12,183 bases of DNA from Hirschia sp964351655 (lineage in GTDB: Bacteria; Pseudomonadota; Alphaproteobacteria; Caulobacterales; Hyphomonadaceae). Of this stretch, positions 6,618-12,183 are shown one piece after another. The notes beneath the pieces are model-generated. The model did not search any database and was not told the origin of the DNA. It worked only from the letters and a program-made list of their open reading frames with translations. How positions within the stretch are numbered: position 1 is the stretch's first letter; each line of letters starts with the position of its first letter. Location: contig CAYGPD010000063.1 in NCBI GenBank assembly GCA_964351655.1, positions 1 to 12,183 of the forward strand, in the 5' to 3' direction. Both the position numbers and the translations under genes were made by a program.

Positions 6618-6642
6618 AAAATAAAGAGGAGCAACGCTCTCT
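6618..6642 (-). terminator. Weak terminator after the DsbD-like gene
   Basis: AGAGGAGC (6625-6632) pairs with GCTCTCT (6636-6642) around AAC, with one bulged G. On the minus strand the stem is followed by TTTATTTTTGG. It lies 57 bases past the dsbD-like stop and before the tiny ORF. It is short, so partial read-through into the tiny ORF is possible. Confidence 0.5.
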
Positions 6643-6699
6643 ATACTAATTCAAATGAATGAAAATAGGATAACGAGCACTGCGCCAATTTGTTCCAGT

Positions 6700-8835
6700 T
6701 TATTGAGTGACCGTTTTGACGACTAACCCTGCTGTCAGGATTTGCGGCAAAATCTGAACATCACCCTCTGGTGGATAATAGAGATACAATGGAACTCCGG
6801 CACGTTTATGGCGAGCAAGCTCATTTGCGATAATTTCGTTGCGATTTGTCCAATCAGCAGTCAGAAAAACCACGCCCTGCTCAGCAAATGCCTCTTTTAC
6901 CTTATCATGGTGCAAAGATGTGCGCTTATTCATCTGACATGTCACACACCATCTCGCCGTAAAGTCTACAAATATTGGCGTACCAGCCGCGCGCAATTCT
7001 TCGACATATTCTGGAGACCAGTCCCCCGTTTTCACTTCGACACCAGATTTAGTTGTCACCGAAGTGGATGCTGATTGAAGAGATGTTGAGGCACCGCCGG
7101 TTAGGACAAATGGCGACACAAATGAAATGATCAACAACAATGCACCAAGCATTTTCACAAGCTTGTTTGCATTTGGCCGCGATACCAACCATAGCGCAAA
7201 TCCAATCGCGACAGCTGCGGTTAAAACGATAATCGTTGAGTCGACGCCTTTTTGACCTGCAAACACCCAAAGCAACCAAATTGCCGTCAGGAACATTGGG
7301 AAGGCTAAAACCTGTTTCACAATATCCATCCACATGCCTGGCTTTGGCATTGCTTTGGCCAATCCCGGCACAAAAGACAACAAAACAAAAGGTGCCGCCA
7401 ATCCGCCCCCCATAACAATGAGGAATAAAAGCACGACCCAAGCAGGCTGACTGACGACCGCCCCCAGAGAGGCAGCAAGCAAGGGGCCGACACATGGCGC
7501 ACCTACAACAGCCGCCAACAAGCCCGTAAAGAAAGCACCTGCAACACCTGATTTGTTGGCGAGGTTTGATCCAACACCCATCACAGATGAACCGATTTCA
7601 AACACACCAAGCAGGTTTAACCCAACAAGATACATCAGCAGTGCAAGCCCAAGCACCATAGGAGGATATTGTAATTGGAACCCTAGCCCAGCCTGTTCAC
7701 CCGCAGCACGCAGCACTAGCAGAACAATACCTATCGCAATGAAGCAGGTCAGCACGCCTGCAAGATAACCAATTCCGTGAGACTTTAAGTGGCTTTCGCC
7801 TTTTTGTGCGGCATGCGCCAATCCATTGGCCTTAATTGTCAGTACAGGCAACACACACGGCATTAAGTTCAGGATTAAGCCACCTGCAAATGCTAACCCC
7901 AACCATGCCAATATTTGCCCAATGCTCGCGACTGGCGCGATGCTTACGCCTTCTTTGTGTGTTGTTTTTACACTCGTTTCATCTGTCCCCGCGAGAACTT
8001 CTCCCGCTTGGGCTGCTACCTTCATCGCAAATCGTGATCCATCTTTTTGATCAACCACAACAATACCTTCAATTGGCATTGGTTCGATTTTTGTCAGAGA
8101 TGATAGTTGAAGGTCGAGCGTTCCGCCATTCGGCCCGACTCTTAGATTTTGCTCAGGAAAATGTTCAATTTCATGTTCATAAGGGTAGAATCTAACATGG
8201 TCCGCCCCCTCAAGTGCTGCAGCAAATGCATCATCGGCAATTGATAAACGAAGCGTATCTTCACCCGCGAGTGTCGTGCTCGCCTGCCCCGTCATATCCA
8301 CTGGGCTAGCTTCAAGCGCCGCCGCAATCAAACGTCCATTTTCATCAGATGCTTCTGGCATATCAGAAACTGGCAGCACGAGATCAATATCAGCATCTTC
8401 CCAAATACAGATATCCAAACATATTTGATACTCAGCTTTACCCGCCATTACGAGCATATCACCCGCTTGCAAATTATCTGGCGCAATAATCTCAAAAGGA
8501 AGTACCAGCTGGTCCTCATACCCATAATTCATGAGCGTTTCTAACGGGATTGTGTGCGGTGCAGGCCAATAAAACTCACCGGTTTTCGCATCGCCACTTA
8601 CATTCCAATTAATGCTCGGCGCAATGCCAGCATCCCCCGCATTACGCCAATAAACATGCCAGCCTTCATCAATATCCAGCTTTAGGGCCGCTAAAAAGCG
8701 ATCCCCCGGTGCGATAGATTTGCGCTCTGATATAATTTCAACAGTTGCATTTCCAGCATCAACTGGGTCCGCATTCGCTGTTAAGCCTGTCACCATACTC
8801 ATGAGAACAGCTAGGAATGAAATAAACGCGCGCAT
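6700..8835 (-). CDS. DsbD/ScsB-type thiol:disulfide interchange protein
   Basis: A 711-residue membrane protein expected to carry electrons from cytosolic thioredoxin to periplasmic thiol proteins. Order: signal peptide (1-22, ending LTANA); periplasmic N-terminal domain (about 25-285) with the redox pair CLDIC (C139, C143); a multi-helix membrane core (about 300-575) with the two conserved cysteines in LNLMPCVLPV (C327) and GAPCVGPL (C448); and a C-terminal thioredoxin domain with WCVTCQ (C630, C633). All six expected redox cysteines are present. The frame is open up to 9009, but a start there would lie inside the terminator of the gene upstream and put 58 odd residues before the signal peptide, so I start at ATG 8835 (MRAFISFLAVL). 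The Shine-Dalgarno there is weak. It appears to be a single-gene unit. DsbD and ScsB cannot be told apart safely here, so no symbol is given. Confidence 0.92.
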   Translation of the reverse strand: MRAFISFLAVLMSMVTGLTANADPVDAGNATVEIISERKSIAPGDRFLAALKLDIDEGWHVYWRNAGDAGIAPSINWNVSGDAKTGEFYWPAPHTIPLETLMNYGYEDQLVLPFEIIAPDNLQAGDMLVMAGKAEYQICLDICIWEDADIDLVLPVSDMPEASDENGRLIAAALEASPVDMTGQASTTLAGEDTLRLSIADDAFAAALEGADHVRFYPYEHEIEHFPEQNLRVGPNGGTLDLQLSSLTKIEPMPIEGIVVVDQKDGSRFAMKVAAQAGEVLAGTDETSVKTTHKEGVSIAPVASIGQILAWLGLAFAGGLILNLMPCVLPVLTIKANGLAHAAQKGESHLKSHGIGYLAGVLTCFIAIGIVLLVLRAAGEQAGLGFQLQYPPMVLGLALLMYLVGLNLLGVFEIGSSVMGVGSNLANKSGVAGAFFTGLLAAVVGAPCVGPLLAASLGAVVSQPAWVVLLFLIVMGGGLAAPFVLLSFVPGLAKAMPKPGMWMDIVKQVLAFPMFLTAIWLLWVFAGQKGVDSTIIVLTAAVAIGFALWLVSRPNANKLVKMLGALLLIISFVSPFVLTGGASTSLQSASTSVTTKSGVEVKTGDWSPEYVEELRAAGTPIFVDFTARWCVTCQMNKRTSLHHDKVKEAFAEQGVVFLTADWTNRNEIIANELARHKRAGVPLYLYYPPEGDVQILPQILTAGLVVKTVTQ

Positions 8836-8984
8836 ATATAAAATCCGAACTCGTAATAAAGCTATTGATGGAAGGCCAACATCCACGCCTTCTTCTGAAA
8901 TCATTAGATATGTCAAACTGACAGCATGCACTAGCCACTTAACAAAGACGTGAAGGCAATTGGCTAAGCTGTGATCTGAACAAA

Positions 8985-9020
8985 TAAAAAGGCCGGACAC
9001 ATCATGCATCCGGCCTTCTC
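8985..9020 (-). terminator. Rho-independent terminator of the SapC-family gene
   Basis: AAGGCCGGA (8989-8997) pairs perfectly with TCCGGCCTT (9009-9017) around an 11-base loop. On the minus strand the stem runs into TTTTTATTTG. It follows the stop at 9042 by about 25 bases and separates the SapC-family gene from the DsbD-like gene. Confidence 0.92.
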
Positions 9021-9041
9021 AATATCAAATTAATTTCGTGC

Positions 9042-9866
9042 TTAGGAAACTGGGCCTTGAGCCGCTGATTTTTGGTCAGCTTGCAGACGGCGCATAGCGC
9101 GCTGAATCACGCGTGGCCAGTTTAGCAANNNNNNNNNNGATACCATGTGAGCATAAACAGCAGGCAATGCACCGGCTTCTTTAAGTTCCATGAATTTTGC
9201 ATTGTCCAATGCGTTCAATTTTTCTTCAGAAACAGCAAAGTAGTCAGCGATTTTTTGTGGCTGACCTTCTTGGCCATTTGCATCGCGTGGTGTGAAGGAA
9301 ACTGTTTTTTGCTCAAGCAAGCCAGCTTCTTCCATCATTTTCACAAATTCAGCTGTCGAACGACGTTGACGTTCAAATTCTTTACAGAATTCCATAGCAT
9401 CTTGCGTAAATTTAGATGGTTGGTCACCTTCAAAAAACGGCACGTCCGGTTGGTCAGAAACCATCGGCGCAGTTGTGTCCACACACAGCAATAGACGGTC
9501 AGCAGCTTGGTCCGCTGCAAAGACGAAAGGATAACGACGCGCAAACGCAGGCACATAGTGGTCTGGGTCAGGCACACCTTGATCGCTTACGAATTCGTTC
9601 TCACCCTGACGAACACCTGTGACAGCGACTGGTGTTTTTTCTTCGCCGACAAAGATAATCGGGTAAGAAGCAGACGCGATTCCAAACTCACTTACAGTGA
9701 CAGGAATAGCATGCGCAGAACGCAAAAATATGAAAGGGTTTGCAACTTGCTTCACACCAAGGTTTTTGTGTGCTTCAAGCGTCAAAGGTACTGGGTTATT
9801 GTAGAATAGAACATTACCTGAAAGTTCTGATCCTTGGGGCTGAGCGCCACCATTGTTACTGTCCAT
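9042..9866 (-). CDS. SapC family protein, with a 10-N assembly gap
   Basis: About 270 residues of the SapC family, named after a surface-layer-associated protein; its molecular role is poorly known. Matching features: NPVPLTLEAHKNLGV (24-38), SEFGIASASYPIIF (59-72), the core VPAFARRYPFVFA (105-117), then an acidic FFEGDQPSKFTQDAMEF stretch (144-160). Near the C-terminus the order is EAGALPAVYAHMV, gap, LLNWPRVIQR. There is no signal peptide or membrane segment. The start is supported by GGCAGGAG (complement of 9875-9882) 8 bases before the ATG at 9866. Ten Ns (9129-9138) fall near residues 243-246; the frame is the same on both sides. It is divergent from the DUF885 gene and ends at a strong terminator, so it is monocistronic. 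Confidence 0.9.
   Translation of the reverse strand: MDSNNGGAQPQGSELSGNVLFYNNPVPLTLEAHKNLGVKQVANPFIFLRSAHAIPVTVSEFGIASASYPIIFVGEEKTPVAVTGVRQGENEFVSDQGVPDPDHYVPAFARRYPFVFAADQAADRLLLCVDTTAPMVSDQPDVPFFEGDQPSKFTQDAMEFCKEFERQRRSTAEFVKMMEEAGLLEQKTVSFTPRDANGQEGQPQKIADYFAVSEEKLNALDNAKFMELKEAGALPAVYAHMVXXXXLLNWPRVIQRAMRRLQADQKSAAQGPVS
9129..9138. other. Run of 10 Ns (assembly gap) inside the SapC-family gene
   Basis: Ten undetermined bases interrupt the gene. The minus-strand bases before it (GTA TC) already fix a Val and a Ser whatever the next base is, and reading resumes in frame at TTG CTA AAC TGG. Ten may be a placeholder rather than a measured length. Confidence 0.99.
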
Positions 9867-9946
9867 AATTGTAGCTCCTGCCTTAATGATTAGAAGCTAT
9901 TAACGGAAAAGTGTTTTGTCCACAACCAAACTTTGAAGATCAATCC

Positions 9947-9952
9947 GCAGGA
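9947..9952 (+). promoter_or_regulatory. Ribosome binding site deciding the DUF885 gene start
   Basis: GCAGGA lies 10 bases before the ATG at 9963. The earlier possible start, a TTG at 9933, has no Shine-Dalgarno and would put ten polar residues ahead of the lipoprotein signal, so 9963 is preferred. Confidence 0.6.
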
Positions 9953-9962
9953 TTTTTATGAA

Positions 9963-11915
9963 ATGAGCAGACTTCGTCATATATTAGTCGTTTCGTGTTT
10001 ACTTGGTGCATCTGCATTGTCCGCTTGTCAGCCTGCTCCTAAACCCGCCGATACTGTATTTGATGAACTTATATTAAGCATAGAACGGGCGGAGATGGAC
10101 CACTCTCCTCAACTTGCTTCCCGTTTAAAAACAGCAGATGCGTCAATTATCCAAAAAACAAAAGACCGTCTTGATGACCATTCACTAGCTTCTGCATCAC
10201 GCATTCAAGTCGCAAGACTAGAAAGATTGCAAGCACTTCTCGCTATTCCCAAATCTCAATTATCTGCCGATCATCAAAAAACCTACGCTATCGTAGAAGA
10301 GTTGCTAGCCGCTTCAGTAAAATTAGATACCTTCACTTTTGGCAGCGCAGAACTTAGCGGAATGCACCCCTATGTCATGAGCCAGCTAGATGGTGCTTAT
10401 ATTCAGCTGCCAACCTTCATGGCGAACCATCATGCAATCAATAATTTAAGAGATGCACAGGAATATATTGAACGTCTGCAAATGGTCGCAGCATCTATCG
10501 ATGATGAAATGGAACAGTTCGAAGCAGATCGCATTCGAGGCATTTATCCGCCAGAATTTATTCAATCCCAGATCAAAGACACTGCTCAATCCATTTATGA
10601 TGTTCCTGCTGAGTCTAGCCCTTTCGTTTTATCGCTACAATACGGTTTAGAATATCTCGAAGACCTCGACCTCCACACAGGTCAGGCATTGCTAAACCAA
10701 GCCATTGCAATCACAGAAAACGAAATTCGCCCTGCATATTTGCGTCTTATAGAAATGATGCAAGAAACAGCTACAATCACACTACAAAACACAGACCCCA
10801 CACAAGCAATTGGACTCTCACGTATCCCAAATGAAGGCGCAGCCTATTACCAAGAAATTTTGCGTTTTTACACCTCCACAAACAAAACACCCGATGAGAT
10901 CCACGAACTTGGTCTAGAACGTGTTGATGCGTTGTCGTCTCAGCTAGACAATATGTTCGTGCAACAAGCCTTACGTAATGCCCAAAACCTCGCTGTCGAA
11001 AATCCAGACACACCACCAACACTCACCCCAGAAGAAATTGCCGCGCAAAACTCCGCAATCAGCGTGGGGCAGCGCCTTGCTATTATGGCGATAGACGAAA
11101 ACTATCTCTTCGAAGATTCAGACGAAGGGCGCACAGCGCTTATCGATTTTGTGTCTGAGAAAATCGCGAAAATGCAAGCCCACATTCCGCAAGCTTTTCA
11201 AACACATCAACTACCTGAATTAGATATTTCACCTATACCGCTTGTCGCGCAATCTTCCTCACCGCACGCCTTTTATGAACCAGCCCCACCTAATGCTGAA
11301 GGACGAGGCACATTTTATATCAATCTACAAGATATGACCCAGTGGCCTCAATGGGCGTTAGCCTCACTCAGCTATCATGAAACTATCCCGGGACATCACC
11401 TTCAGTACACAAATCAAACATCCCAAAAACTGCCACTCCTCCTGCAACTTGCACACTTTCCAGCTTTCTCTGAAGGTTGGGCGCTATATGCAGAAGATCT
11501 CGCAGATGAATTAGGTTTGTACTCAGATGATCCACTCAGCCGCATAGGATATCTTCAATCACAAATATTTCGTGCTGCCCGCCTCGTCGTCGATACCGGT
11601 ATCCACAGCCGAAACTGGTCTCGTGAACAAGCCGTACAATATCTCGTAGATGTTACAGGCTATTCTCAATTAAGTATGCAAGCAGAGGTCGATCGCTACA
11701 CTGTATGGCCCGCACAAGCATGTACCTATACCATCGGACGCGAAGAAATTCGGCGCTTGAGAGCACAAGCAGATTTAGCGCTCGGCAATCGTTTTGACAT
11801 CAAGGAATTTCATTCCGTCGTTCTAAAAGGTGGTGCCCGCCCATTAAGCGTACTTCAATCTGATATCGAAACCTGGATAGCTGAATATCCGCTTCCACCG
11901 CCTGAATTAGACTAA
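9963..11915 (+). CDS. DUF885 family lipoprotein, zinc-peptidase-like
   Basis: A 650-residue protein of the DUF885 family, probable zinc metallopeptidases whose substrates are mostly unknown. The N-terminus MSRLRHILVVSCLLGASALS followed by AC is a lipoprotein signal with lipidated C22, so it should be anchored in the envelope. The metal motif is HETIPGHH (H472, E473, H478), followed 26 residues later by a glutamate in SEGWALYAEDL (E504), as in gluzincin-type enzymes. Other family blocks are PPNAEGRGTFYINL (442-455) and, near the C-terminus, EVDRYTVWPAQACTYTIGRE (575-594). The length is usual for the family and all expected active-site residues are present. The start at 9963 follows from GCAGGA 10 bases upstream and the signal. 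It is divergent from the SapC-family gene, with 96 bases between the two start codons. A downstream lipoprotein gene on the same strand starts 113 bases later and may have its own promoter. Confidence 0.93.
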   Translation: MSRLRHILVVSCLLGASALSACQPAPKPADTVFDELILSIERAEMDHSPQLASRLKTADASIIQKTKDRLDDHSLASASRIQVARLERLQALLAIPKSQLSADHQKTYAIVEELLAASVKLDTFTFGSAELSGMHPYVMSQLDGAYIQLPTFMANHHAINNLRDAQEYIERLQMVAASIDDEMEQFEADRIRGIYPPEFIQSQIKDTAQSIYDVPAESSPFVLSLQYGLEYLEDLDLHTGQALLNQAIAITENEIRPAYLRLIEMMQETATITLQNTDPTQAIGLSRIPNEGAAYYQEILRFYTSTNKTPDEIHELGLERVDALSSQLDNMFVQQALRNAQNLAVENPDTPPTLTPEEIAAQNSAISVGQRLAIMAIDENYLFEDSDEGRTALIDFVSEKIAKMQAHIPQAFQTHQLPELDISPIPLVAQSSSPHAFYEPAPPNAEGRGTFYINLQDMTQWPQWALASLSYHETIPGHHLQYTNQTSQKLPLLLQLAHFPAFSEGWALYAEDLADELGLYSDDPLSRIGYLQSQIFRAARLVVDTGIHSRNWSREQAVQYLVDVTGYSQLSMQAEVDRYTVWPAQACTYTIGREEIRRLRAQADLALGNRFDIKEFHSVVLKGGARPLSVLQSDIETWIAEYPLPPPELD

Positions 11916-11987
11916 TTTACCTCTTCCCCCCGCAAAATCATCGTCTTTGTGCCTATAACATGACTTGAAACGGCCCGATTCAGGGCG

Positions 11988-11996
11988 TGTGATAAT
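11988..11996 (+). promoter_or_regulatory. Possible extended -10 promoter element for the last lipoprotein gene
   Basis: TGTGATAAT fits an extended -10 box (TG-N-GATAAT) 32 bases before the ATG at 12029. A TTGAAA lies at 11965-11970, but its 20-base spacing is too long for a good -35. The same bases overlap a 6-bp inverted repeat, CGTGTG (11986-11991) with CACACG (12002-12007). Confidence 0.3.
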
Positions 11997-12028
11997 GTGA
12001 ACACACGTTAATTTAAAAGGGGACGAAC

Positions 12029-12183
12029 ATGAAACACGCACATATAATTTTAATGGGAACGGCATCCTTTGCCCTCCTTGCCGCATGCTCTAGCTCAAAA
12101 GATGCTCAACAAAAGCCAGCGCCAACAGAAGTCCTAGAGCAACGCGCAGACGCAAAAGCGGGTCCACCCGCGCCCCCTCCGCC
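12029..12183 (+). CDS. Proline-rich lipoprotein, N-terminal part only
   Basis: A gene that runs off the right edge with 51 complete codons visible. It begins with a short lipoprotein signal: MKHAH, a hydrophobic stretch and the lipobox LAAC, with lipidated C20 followed by SSSKD. The mature part is hydrophilic (QQKPAPTEVLEQRADAKAG) and turns into a proline run, PPAPPPP, at the edge, suggesting an extended linker across the periplasm before a later domain. An excellent Shine-Dalgarno AAGGGGA (12017-12023) sits 5 bases before the ATG. The protein cannot be named from this fragment; outer-membrane lipoproteins with Pro/Ala linkers are one possibility. It lies on the same strand as the DUF885 gene, 113 bases downstream. 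Confidence 0.85.
   Translation, partial: MKHAHIILMGTASFALLAACSSSKDAQQKPAPTEVLEQRADAKAGPPAPPP

Noticed and set aside
9042..11915. SapC-family protein and DUF885 peptidase as a two-part surface-protein system
   Set aside because: They are divergent neighbours only; nothing in the sequence links their functions.
1..12183. Defence island, prophage, IS element, toxin-antitoxin pair, tRNA or biosynthetic cluster
   Set aside because: No transposase, integrase, nuclease, paired small toxin genes, tRNA-like fold or direct-repeat borders were found on either strand; the genes look like chromosomal housekeeping and envelope genes.

Overview
The window looks like ordinary chromosomal sequence from an alphaproteobacterium of moderate GC (mid-40s percent by eye). 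It is probably of the Maricaulales/Hyphomonadaceae kind (Hirschia-like would fit). This placement is inferred from the hisS-hisZ-hisG order with a HisZ subunit, an extended HisG tail resembling what I remember of Caulobacter HisG, a SapC-family protein and DUF885/DUF1838 lipoproteins. A run of 10 Ns and a one-base frame break in an essential gene suggest a draft assembly.

Layout, left to right. (1) The 3' end of groL (GroEL) with its Gly-Gly-Met tail and a strong terminator. (2) A DUF1838 protein with a Tat-type lipoprotein signal, preceded by a structured leader and followed by a hairpin-rich 349-base gap. (3) On the minus strand, a tightly overlapping hisS-hisZ-hisG operon (histidyl-tRNA synthetase and the two subunits of ATP phosphoribosyltransferase). 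Both junctions are ATGA overlaps, and a terminator lies beyond hisG. hisS is split by a single -1 frame break. (4) Divergently, a small secreted two-cysteine protein of unknown function. (5) On the minus strand, a 33-35 residue one-helix membrane protein bracketed by hairpins, and upstream of it a DsbD/ScsB-type thiol:disulfide reductase. (6) A minus-strand SapC-family gene holding the N run. (7) Divergently, a DUF885 zinc-peptidase-like lipoprotein. (8) The start of a proline-rich lipoprotein that runs off the window.

Functionally, only the his cluster is a clear cooperative unit: HisG and HisZ form the first, feedback-controlled enzyme of histidine synthesis, and HisS consumes the product. 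The rest are mostly single-gene units, several exported: two complete lipoproteins plus one partial, one Sec-secreted protein, and one membrane redox protein serving the envelope. I see no phage, IS element, CRISPR, toxin-antitoxin, defence or biosynthetic cluster, and no convincing new multi-gene system. The items most worth checking are the hisS frame break, the tiny membrane ORF, and a nested dyad-symmetric element between the DUF1838 gene and hisG.
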